This document shows, piece after piece, positions 48,801 to 60,800 of a DNA stretch of 64,000 nucleotides; the first letter of the stretch is position 1, and each line of letters opens with the position of its first letter. The translations under genes were made by a program, and so were the position numbers. The stretch is from Mycteria americana (taxonomy: Eukaryota > Chordata > Aves > Ciconiiformes > Ciconiidae), in NCBI RefSeq assembly GCF_035582795.1, contig NC_134368.1, positions 7,479,501-7,543,500 of the forward strand. The letters are read 5' to 3'. The notes under the pieces were generated by a model. That model ran no database searches. It had not been told where the DNA came from and saw nothing but the letters and a program-made list of their open reading frames with translations.

Positions 48801-51800
48801 TCTTACTGTGAGCTCTGTGCGTGGAGGATCAGCAAGCTTGTTAACAAGTAAATTGAAGTTGTGGCTTTGAGAGAAGCGAGTCTTCGTCGCAGCGATTTCA
48901 TAAATGTTTTCAGCTACATGTGCAGTGCTGCAGAGAGACTTTTCTTTCCTTATTTGGAATATTTCTGTAGTTTTCTTTGAAAAGCAACAGAGGGCTTTTT
49001 TTAAAAAGGTATGATATTTAGCAGAAGTCTTGAGTGATGGGAAGTTAATTTGAGTTCTGTGGTCAGATATCCTTGTTACACCTAACCTCTATCATAACAA
49101 AGACAAACTTCCTCTGAAGTTTCTGGTTTGCTCTTTCTGTTTAAGTACGCAAATCCCATGTTGCAGAAAACCATATGTGTCTTGCAAGCTTCATTCTGTG
49201 CAAATTCTGGGTCAAGACGCTTGAGCCTGGTGACTAGGAGAGGTTTAGCTAAATGAACTCAGAGGATGGCGTGTCCTGTGTCTGGTTATTTGAAGTTAGG
49301 TGTGAAGTATAAGCCTGCAAGGCAGATTTTATTTTTTTAATAATGTTCTGCCGTGCCGTGCTGTTCCTGTCCTGAGCGCTTTGCTAGGGCGAGCTCATGT
49401 GGATAACCTCAAACGCTGAATTCACTGCGGCTCTTAATACTAACCAGAGTGAAGGTATGATGTGCCCCGCAAAGTGATTCTCATGCTGATATAATAGTAC
49501 ATAATGAATGTAAAATAATAAGCGTTTAAGAAGTGAGGTGAAACAAACAGCACGTAGAACTGCTGGAAGAGGAGGAAGAAATGGCAACAGCTGCCCCACA
49601 GTGCCCCTGCTACGGGGATCTGTGCTGTCTGTGTGATGCCTTATCCAAAGGATTTTCTCTATCTTCTCTTCTGCAGAACAGCAAATGGTTTATTTCTGCC
49701 TTTTATAGGGCATAGCAACGCATGTGTGATGTATTTCTTCCAAATCCTTTGATACGTTATTAGAAATAAATAACAAGGGTCTAAAAAAATGACAAACTCC
49801 TGGAAATTATGCAAAGGGGAGATTAGAAACTACCTGTAAATTTCCACATTAATGTGATATAGCAAATACAAGCAAGATTATTATGCTGGCCAAAAGAGAG
49901 CAATGCTTCTTTAAAAAAAAATGTTGTTTTTTTTTTTTTAAAAATCAGTGATTTTTGGAGGTAATAGTGTATTTGGATGTGAGGGAGGAAAATTAGACTC
50001 AGGTTTCTGCTCATAAAACTTTGGTACCTAAAGATTTTCAGTGGTTGTTCCCCTGGCCAGCTGTGGGAATTTCTGTTTGCAGCATCTTGAAAGAAAGAGT
50101 TGGTGGGGACTTGTTTTGGTTTTAGTTACTGCTCCCATCGCTACGTGTACACTAGTGCGAGAGTCTGACAGCGTAGGCTGAGCGCCTGCACTTTGGTTCT
50201 TCTCGTCTTAATGAACAATGAATAAAAATGAGGATTTGGATAATCACAGAACAGCCCAGCTGGACCAAAACCAATAATCCCACAAAAAAAACCCCTCCCG
50301 ATGTACGACGCACAAATGCTGAACGCCGAGAAGCAAGGTTTCTCCTCTGCCCTGCTAGCTCCCGAAGCGCAGCCTGTTCTGAAGTGCAGGAGCCGATGTG
50401 TTTACTGAAGGTGGGAGAACTAAATGGGCAGGGTGTTGTTTGCCATCACTAGGTGTGAGTAGGGGTTGTAGCCAACATGAAAATGGATGAACTGGCCCAG
50501 GTACCAGGGTTACGGTTGTGGCAGCCTCTAGGATTACCTAGAGGAGTCAAGTCACCTAGTGAGGCAAGTCCAGCCTGAGCAAGGACGGGCGAGTGAGTTG
50601 CCTTAAGCTCCCTCTTGCCGTGGCGCAGGGTGGGATAATCTTCAGAAAGCCTGGCAAGGGGCTTGGGAGTGGTGGCTTATTTTCAGGTGAGTTTTAGGCA
50701 AAATAATGTAAACCCAGAGTGTTGGAAGGGACTGAAGTTGAACAGGTCAACAGAAATTAACGTTTTTCCCCCCCCTCATTTTATTGGGTTGAGCTGTACA
50801 CGTAACGCTGAAATATTTTGCTCATCCTATGCTTCATGGTGTAATAGGGACCTATTGAGACTCAGAAGCATGTCCAGCAGTTGATTACAAAATGCTTTAA
50901 GAGGCTTTTATTAGTGATGTTCCATTTGAAAGGACTGGTGAAACCTCGGTGTGTGCTTCTGGGGCAATCAAGTCTAATAATTAAAAACATATTTATTATT
51001 TTGTCTCCTGTTCTATCCATTGTAAACCAGAAAATCAACCACAGAGCACAACTAGGGCTCATGAAGGTCTTGGGGGTAAGAAGAGCGCGTTTCCTGTTGC
51101 TGTACTCATGCTCCTGTTACTAATTAAAAAATTTTGGCTGCTGTTCTGGAAAGAATAAGAATTCAGTGTTCCTGTCTTTCCTCTGTACGCTGTTGGACAA
51201 GGATGGGACCTAAACCACAAGACTTGTGCTTGTTACTTATTGCCACATGCAAAAGGAGATAGAGAAACTTACCTTCTGGGGGCATGTTGTAGTGAAGAAT
51301 CTCCCAATTTTTTTTTTTTAAATAAAAACTTTCTTGTTTCCCCAAATATCTCCCCTTTCTTGTTTCCCCAAATATGTGGGAGAAGTTCCTTTTGTGCCTT
51401 GTGCACTGATTTCCCGCGAGTCCTGTACTTCTCTCTTAGCAATTCACACGTGGGGAAAAAAACACCTGAGGGGAACAGTGTTTTTCCTTCTTCTGTAGGC
51501 TAGAGTAGCTTAACCAGTCTTTCTGGTTAATCTTAATTTTCAGCTAAAATATAAAGAAGATAAAAATCCTGGGCAATGTGGTTTTTGTTAAGTAGAATGT
51601 AATGAAATATCACTCTTCATATAGTAATTTCATTTATATTATAATCCGATGTCTACCTGGAAAGTGGATGCGTTGCTAATTCTCTTAAAGAGGAAGTCTT
51701 GGTTTGGAAGCTCAAGGGGAACTGCTTGTATGTCTTCAGAAATAAAAATAGTTTTAAGTATTAAATATAGTTTTTAATAGTTTTAAGTATTTAAACAGCT

Positions 51801-54800
51801 GTTGTTGTCTTCTGCACTGCTCACAGCTGAGCTGTTCTAGCGCACGAGATTGTTGAAGAGAATCTGAACTAACCCAGTTGTACTGCCCAGACTGGAGGTC
51901 GGGAACATAAATAGGCAAAATAAATGCAGAAATAAGCTGGGGTGGGGGTTTTTTGGTGTTTTGGTTTTTTTCCCTCACTTTTCAAAATTCCTAATTACTT
52001 CTTAAAAAGCCCTTAACCTACAAGCTGCATGTGAGAAAGGTCTTTCCTTTGTTTAGGGAAAACCGAGTCCAACGTCACTGCTCTAATGCCAGCTGCTGCT
52101 TTCCTTCGGAGGGCGTGCAAGATGTGGCGATGGAGCAAACCGCTCTGATACTGCTGTTGAGGTGAAGAGACATTTAAATGTGCTTGCTGCTTACCTCTTG
52201 CCTCCTCCACCCCTTGCAGAATAGCCGGTGTGGGAGAGCGTCACTCCGTCCGTTACGACTGTACCGTGGATATGCTACCCCCTCGGGAGAGTCTGGGTAC
52301 GTAGAAGGTTTTGGAGGGTGGAATTGGTTCTTCTGTTGCGTTGACCAAGAGGGAATCTGCTCCTTAGTTCCACATGAGAGCAAATTGCTAGTGGTGGGAT
52401 ATTTTTTGTTGAGTAACTCGTATTCTCATGGTTTTGTATGTTCCTTGATTGATTCAGTCAGATTTAAATGAACCCAATCAAGGTGATCAATATTTAGAAG
52501 GAAGTTTGCAGGTTGCTGCCTTATCTTTTTGTTAGTCATGAACCAGTACGGTACCAGGGATTCGCTGGTGCTGAAAGTGATTTGAAGTGGGTGCTGGGTT
52601 TGTTGGCAAGCTTCTGGAACAGCATGGTTGTCCCCAGCTGTAAGCTCAAGATTTATAATCTGTTTGACGTCTGTCATATAATACAATTTACATGACTTTC
52701 ACTTTTCTCCCCCCATACACCCCTCAGTGTTTCTGTAGGCAAAATCATTGGTGCAGGTGTCCTGTTTGTGGGTGGAGGAGTAGGTGGAACCGTCCTGTAT
52801 GCTAGCTATGATACGCAATTCCGGGAGAACGTAGAGAAGGCTGTTCCCTACTCTGATAAACTCTTTGAGATGGCGCTTGGTCCTGCACCTTATAGCGCAC
52901 CGATGCCAAAGAAACCGGTAAGTGTTTCCCACTCGCCCTCACCCTTTCATTTTTCTTTTTTTAAAGAGAGCATCTGCTCTTTGTTTTCAAATTCTGATTA
53001 ATTTTGTTGTGTGCTAGGTTTAAGGATCATGTACTGAGATACTATGTGGTGCTGCTTATACATTTGCCGCTATCATCTTGTGATTGTGGTCTGTTGTTAA
53101 AAATAAAGCTGTTATTTTACAGTAAAATAATCTAGTAGAATCCTAACTGAATAGCTCTTCTGCTTATACTCAAGTAAATTGGGGGGAGAGAGAGGTAGGT
53201 GACGCATTGGAGTTCAACTGTTTTACTGTGGCTGGAGATTTAGTGTAGTTAGTGATGTAGCAGGATTAGACAACTTTTATTCTAAGATGAATTTATTTTA
53301 AAGAAAATTGACAGCTTTTCAAATCAATAAAACTTTGAATGGTACAGAGCCATGCATAAGCACCGTACTTTGAAATCCTAGTGATGCGACCCTGCAGAAG
53401 GGAAAACTTGATACAGCCTTCAGCACAACTCTGGAAATTGAATCTGGAAGTTTCTCTGTTCCTGCATCTGAAAGCAAATGCTTCCCAATTATCCAAGTGT
53501 GCTGAAAAGCTGCTCTGGCCATGGCCGTCCTGAGCTTTCAGAAGCCATTTGGCCTTCAAGAAGCCCAGAATATTTTTAATTGGAGTTTAAGAAGGCTGTT
53601 CTTAATGAATGGGAGAATATCAGTTAACCAAAACTGTATCTCTTCTGGTTTTAGCTCCACTTGACTTGTGATCATCCAAGCTCTTAATGCCTCCCAGGCA
53701 CTAGTAAATTTTGCAAAACAGACCGGTCAGACGGCAAAGTTACCATCTGCCCAGTCATGGCTCTAACTCAAATGCTTTTATTTTTACCCTGTGGCTTTGC
53801 GTGATGGATATTAAAGGATCAATATCCTAAAACCTCACAATACTCTGTGCCTGAGTAAGTGTTCGTCTGCCCCAAACACTGGCATCTGAATCCTTTCAAA
53901 GGGAAATCAGTGAAGTCGTGCAACTCTGATTCTTCCATGCCTCTCAACCCCACACCATGCCTGTAGCATCTTCTGTTCAGTGATACCCAGACAAAATAAT
54001 TGTTTGTTCTTTTTTTAAAAATGTATCTTTAATTATGCAGTCACGTATATTTAAAACAATTATATAATTTTTCCACTACAACTTGAAAAGGAATTGCCTA
54101 GAAACTGAGCAGGATGGGAGGGGTGACTCCCATAAGTGTTGGTGGACAAAAAAATTACAATTGAGGGAGCCAGCTGTTGGAGCAGTTATCTGAAAAACTG
54201 AAGCTGGGTAGAGAAGACTGATGGCCTAACTTGTTTTGACAACAAATGCTCAAGAGGTTTGAAATGAAGAGTCAACCGAATTAATTTAAGATATACCTGT
54301 ATGGACTAAATAATGTCCAAGCAGAAATAATTGAAATCTGCTTTCTGAAGTTGTTTCAGACCTTCACGTGCGTGCAATTTTTATAGTTTCTGCATTATCT
54401 GTAGCATTCAACACACTCAGAAGTGTTTGGAACATTTGGGGCATGAAATTATTTGCTTTTTATGCATACCTTAATAAATATTTCTTTGTAGTGAAAACTG
54501 CCACTACTGTAACTTCAGTTTTGGAGAGGTGAAAATTGTAAAGATTCCTTCCAAATTAAAAATCAAGGCAGGAAATTATATGGCCTTGCTACTGTTTTCA
54601 TGTGTACCTTGAAGTTTAGGTTTATGATACAGTTGTCCGGACATGGAAATGTCCATTATAATGGAAGTGGTGAGACACAGGCTGTTTGGAAAACTGATGA
54701 TATTTCTTATTTTTGATTTTTCAAGATACAGCAGGGCCCACTGAAGATCTCATCTGTAGCAGAAGTAATGAAAGAGTCTAAACAGCCCGCTACCAAATCC

Positions 54801-57800
54801 CAGATGAGCAAAACAGAAGCTGTTGCTCCTTCAGAGGAAAAAGAAGGTAAATTTATAGAATGTCATGTAGAGGGAAGCAAAAGACCTAATGATGTCCTAT
54901 ATCATACATGCTGGGGTAGATTAAAATAGTCCTTTGGAATGGTTGAAGATGAGCATGTTATAATTTCTTAGAATTAATTCTATTTTTTTTTTCAGTCATA
55001 AGAAAATTTGCCTAAAATGGCTTTAGCTTTTTTTTGCTATTTTTTAGGAAATTTATTTACTTCATAGAATATTTGGAATCTCAGATAAACAATGACTATC
55101 CTGCATAGTTTAGATATGAGACTCAGCAGGAAGAGCACTTTGGGTGCTGGAGGCCATTTACCTCCACTTCTTGCAAGCGCAAGAAGCTTAATTCTGGGTA
55201 ATTACTGAGCTACTGTAAAGCCAGATCAAATGGAACTGGTTTAGAGCGAAGCAGTTGTGACATCTTTTTACATTTATCTCTCATGGCTGTGTGTGTGTAA
55301 GTAGTACCTGGTTGCTGTTTGTCCAGGAAATTCTCTTTTTTCTGGAAATAATAATATCAATGTCCAAATAATATGTTTCTACAGAGGAAAAAAATTGTCT
55401 TATATCCCTGTTCTTACATTATAGCACATATATACTAACTGGTTTTGTTCTACAACTGTATTTAACAGCAGGCAAGGCTGCAGCACAGATCATCTCTGCA
55501 ACAGGTGTAGCCATGTCGGTGCCAGCTCCTGGGATACAGACTGAAGAAGGTGAAAAAGGTCATATGAACACGATGAAGGAAAACAAAATCCTGTAGCTTC
55601 GAGTGCATAAATTCTTACTTCTGTGTTGGTATTTGTCAGTTTTTAAAGGCATGATTCTTTCTGCCTTTTGCAGAAGAAACAACTTCCATCATCTGTTAAC
55701 AGATCTTTACCATACTAAGAAGCTCAGATTGATACCTGGGACAGGTATAGGCATGAACGCAAGAAGAAAGCCTGCCTTTATGCTGAACTGGGACTTGTCC
55801 AGTTTGCCTCTGCTCTTTGTGGCTTTCCGATTGCTGTTCAGAAAAGCGTGTCTGCCCAGGGTCAAGTGAAGAACTGCATATGTTGTTTAACTCAACAAGA
55901 AACACTAGCTTCTATATGATAGTCTTTTTCAGATGAGACTAATATTAATTTCTTTATGTGTGAACACATTTCATAAAAAGTATGTCACTAATAAGTAAAT
56001 ACATTCTTCAGAGTTAGCATCAGCATTATTAAAAGGTAACCTGAAGGTTTTTGTTGCAGAATGAGTCTGAGAGCTGAGAGATCTGGGCTCTCTCCTCAGT
56101 TCAGATGCAGACTTGCTGTTGATCTTGAGACAATTACTTAGGTCAATGCTCACTCTTAAGGCATTTTAAGTAGCCTTAAGCTGGGAGTAGAGTATAATTG
56201 TGATTCACCATAGCCCTCTTGCTAATCTTTTGTTATTTTGGCTGGACTCTCTAAGCATGCCAAAGGAGAACTGGAAAAAACATAAGAAGAGATACTTGAA
56301 AAACACTTATGGAGCCAAGTTTAAATTTTACTTCTTGCTTTGCCTTTGACTTCTGAATCTTGTGTATTTTTGTAACTAGACAACGTAAAATCTACAGATG
56401 CATGTGAGGTATCCATGCTACTATCTTTAATTTTAAGATGTGAGACTGGCCTTTGTAATTATGGATCTAAAAATGCTTGAGGTAGTTTCAGCATGGCTGC
56501 ATGCAGAAGTCAGATTTATAAAGTGATACGGACAATAAAAATCAATTTTGAAAAGAAAGTTACTTCCCAAGAAGTAATCCGTATACAAATGTGGACTCTC
56601 CACTTAAACAGTTTAACTCTTTTTCACTTCTGAATAGGTAAAGAACATGAAGATTCCCATGCTATAAAGGAACGGTCACCAGAAGAAGTTGCAGCCCGGC
56701 TTGCCCAGCAAGACAAAGAGGAGCAAGAAAAAATATCAGGTAAGTCCATACTGTTAGTTTTCCTGTATGTGTTGTACATGACAGAAGAATTGTTGGACTG
56801 TATTGGCTTTAGAGTTCTAAGTTGCTTACGCACCTCTTTGTTGTCCCTGTGTTGTGTTGGCAGAATGAGTGGTGGTGAAGCTTCTTCCACCCACTAAGAA
56901 GTAACTGATAGCCAAAGAACGATGGAAAATTCTGGGTTGGAACAGACCTCCAAGGTCCCTAGTCCATCCCTGTGCTCTAGTCAACCCCTCTGCTTGGAGA
57001 GTTGGGGCAGGTTAGAATAGAGTAGAATAGACTATTTCAGTTGGAAAGGACCTACAGTGATCATCTAGTCCAACTGCCTGACCACTTTAGGGCTGACCAG
57101 GTTGAAGCATGTTGTTACGGGCATTGTCCAAATGCCTCTTAAACACTGACAGGCCTGGGGCATCGACCACCTCTCTAGGAAGCCTCTTCCAGTGTGTGAC
57201 CACCCTCTGAAAGTATAAATAATGGTCCTTCCGCAGGAAGGGTGCTCAAGGCCTTCTGCCCTGGAGATTTGAAGTTCGCCAAGGAATGAAGATTGTTCCA
57301 CCTCTCTGAGCAGCTTAGCAAGCGCTGCTTACGATGGAGAATTTGATACATCCAATTAATTTCTCTTGTTGGCACGTGGATCTGTTGTCTCTTGCCCTTT
57401 CTCTGGGCACCTCTGACAAGTCTGGTTCAGTCTCTTCTGTAATACCCCATTAGATGTGGAAGGCATTACTTCAGATACCCCTTCAGCTTCTCTTCTGTAG
57501 GCTAGAAGAAGCCTAGATCCTTCAGCCTCTCATCTGTGTCATGCGCTCCCATCCCCTAACCATCTTAGTGCCTGTCCACCGTTCTCTCCCCAGTTTGTTT
57601 GTACCTTTCTTATACTGAGGCTCTCAAAATGCGACACTATTCCAGATGTGGTCTCGTAAGTGCCAATCAGAGGGAAATCATTCCTTCGCTTGATCTGTGG
57701 GATGTGCTGTTGTTTGATGCAGCCCTGTTCATGTCAGGACTCATTGCTGCCAGAGCACACTGACCCGTGTTCAGCTTGACATCTTCTGGGATCCCCAGGT

Positions 57801-60800
57801 CCTTGTCTACAGAGCTGCTGGCTAGACTTCTTCAGTAGTGGTTCAGGGATGGTATGTCAAGGCTCTGTGAAGAGTTGCCTGTAGGTTCTAGGTTGGGAAC
57901 TGTGACAGTTCCTTGCCTGGGTTCTAACTCAGACCTATTAATCCAGCTCAGTAATTAACTACTGAGAGGTGGGCTGGCTTTTCCTATGTCCCAAAACTCA
58001 TGTCCTCCTTGTGTGTCTTGCTCAAAACAATGAGTTTTGCTTCCCCCTTGCCCTCCACTTGGTTTGTTAGATTTTAAATACTTCTGGGCTGTTGTTTGGT
58101 CTTGGTTGGGCTGCAGCACGATTGTTTAAGTCAGGAGTTTTGGGTCCTTCCCTGGTTTGCCTCAGGGGAAGCCAGAAAAATAAGAGAAATTTTTTTTGGT
58201 AGATGGTGTTTTGCTGTCTAGCATGTCCAGGCAATCTGTAGCCAGCTACCTTGATGCTTACCTTCTGAAAGCAAACCCAGCTCAAGCTGCAGATGGCTTG
58301 CAGTGTTAGGAAGCTTCCATATCATCCTCCAGCCAGTGTCGATGAGGATGAGAGGGAGACCAGCCTCTTGGAGAAACGGAGGGGTGTCGAAGGATGACTT
58401 CTGACTTGGGGCAGCGCAAGGACTGCTGACTGCAACGGCTCTGCAGACCTTCTGTGGTGAGGGAAGGAGTCTCTGGGGGTGGGTAGGCTAGAGGCATTGA
58501 CTACAAGGATGCTGAACAAAGACTGTATTTAAAGTAAGTGAAACTTTACTGTTAACATAGGTGTAGCCAGTGAAAATAGGCTTGAAAGGGAGTTTAAGAG
58601 TACTGAGACCACGTATTGGACATGCTTCAGCCTGCTGCGGGAGCTGCGGCCTTTTTATTTTATTATTCTTTTAGTGTTTGGAAAGGGCTGATGGTGGAAG
58701 AGGCACTGGCATGGTGTGCTGCATCTGATCTGACCTGTCCGACCGCTGTGCATGTGAAACGGGGTCTTGGCAGATGTGTCGACCAGGCTCAGACTTTCCT
58801 CTGAGTACTCTGGTCCTCGGCCAAAGTCCGAGCCTTGGGCTGTTGTTGCACATGAGGGATGAGAAGGCTGTACAAGCCTGGACTTAACAGGCTCGGAGTA
58901 GATGTGCTGGTTGTGGTCTGCTGCTGCTTGCTTCTGCTCAGAGCTTTGCATGGTGTAGAAGAGCAACATGAACAGAAACAAGAGGCTCAGCATTAGTTGT
59001 CTCCTTCGTACAAGGACTTTTTTGCAAGTGAAGACGTTGAGATGTTTGTTACACTGAAAAAATCCAGAGGAGTATTTACCGGAAAGGTGGATTTACTTAC
59101 CCTAGTACTTAAAAATAAATGCCTGGTTCCAGAAAGGCAGACATTGCTCACTGTAATTAACCATTGTGATTTGGTTCCTGCTTGACTAATTAATAGCTTA
59201 TTTATGCCTCTATACCAATAGGAATAGATAGTTGAGTCCACCACCGCCTTGCCTAGGAAGAATAACTCTGCATTTGGAATGTATCTTCCTTGTGGAAGAT
59301 GGGAAAATTTACTTGTTTTCTCTTAACCATCGTAACAAGTGAAGATGGAAAAAATCTGTTGAGTTAAAATGCACCCCCCTGCAGAAGCATGGTAAAGGTC
59401 TTCCACTGAGTAGCTTTATTGCTGTAAGTGCAGACTTGCACCTTAGTACTCCTCTAAATAAGGAGCGTATTCTGACAACCTTTCTTCTTCTGTCGCCTGC
59501 AGTTCCCAAACTGACCAACTCTTTTGGGTCATAGAAAATAATATAAGGAGACACAGAGGATGTAATGTGTCAATTCACTAATTCTTCAGCTCTTTTCCCT
59601 GTAGTTTAATTCAGTTAACTTTTTTCCAGCCCTTGCAGCAACTCTAGAAGGAGCCCTAAGCGCAACAGCTCGTGTAACTCTTCAAGCGATTACTGCCCAG
59701 GAATCTGCTGTGCAAGCAGTGAATGCCCATTTGCAAATACTGAAGGAGGCCATGGATGATTCTGAGGTAAACTGGACAAATGGGGACAATTCTTATTATT
59801 TTTGCATTGCATTTAGCAAAACTTTTCATCTCACAATTAAAGTAGGAAGCTTTTCTTGCAGTGTCTTTGTGTTTATCAGTTTTAACTAATCTTTCCACTC
59901 ATGAAATGTAGTGAATGAATAATAAAGTGGTTTTGCTTTTGACTTCTCCCCCCCCCCCCCCCCCAACTCCTTCATTCCCCTACAGCAAGTAGACAAGTTC
60001 AAGTTAATACACCAACACAAATCACGTTGTATTTTAATTCCCAAGCCCCTTTTTTACCTAAATATAGTTGGAGTATAATACTGTCCACCCTGATATTCGG
60101 TTGAACCATTCCCTTTGCCAAAATCTTGCTGGATTGTTTGTTTCTTGTTTGGAAATGAGTAAGGGATGTACGAGCGATACCAGCTTGTGGTTCTGGTGTG
60201 CTAATGCTGGGGTTTGTGTGAACTGCTGCTTTCTAATCAGTTTTGGAGCAGAGGGTGTAATTTAGTGGTTAATCAATGAACAGGAGCATACAGGCAACTA
60301 CACAAGCACTCAAGATTTAATCTAGTAGTTAGAAAAACAAGTATCTTAAGAGTTTTTGCTTTTAAGCTTAAGTATTAAGCTAACTTTAAAATTGAGCAAC
60401 TTCACAGTATTACGGTACTTTAAGTATTAAGCTTAAAAGCAATTTTAAAGTATTACAGTACTTTAATACATGTAGAGATTTCCCACCAAAACGTTGTGGC
60501 ACCATACAGTGATCCTCACACAAGCTCTTCTGCGTGGACGAATGGCTGTTGCTCAGGTGGAACAAAATGTTAAGAATCAAACAAAACAAACCAAAACATT
60601 GGAAGGGAAAAATAATTCGTAAAGCTTCCAGCTGTGCTGTTGGTAAAACACGAATATGTTGCTTGGTTTGAGTGAAATGAGCGTAGCAACTTCTGAGTCT
60701 TTACAGGCTTTCATTTATTTTTGATAACTGTTTTATTTCATGATTGCGATGACCCTAATTAAGCATCTATGCTTCTTAGGCTGCTGGGGAGAAAAAATCA

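Larger units (their letters stand above)
45808..52219 (+). other. IMMT: IMMT intron 1 (6.4 kb)
   Basis: The first about 750 bases continue the CpG island and carry a CCAAT box and three ZNF143-type sites. The rest is ordinary AT-richer intron. A 21-bp perfect duplication (ctttcttgtttccccaaata and one more base) lies at 51329-51349 and 51355-51375. Open frames at 46016-46814 have no known domain. Confidence 0.75.
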
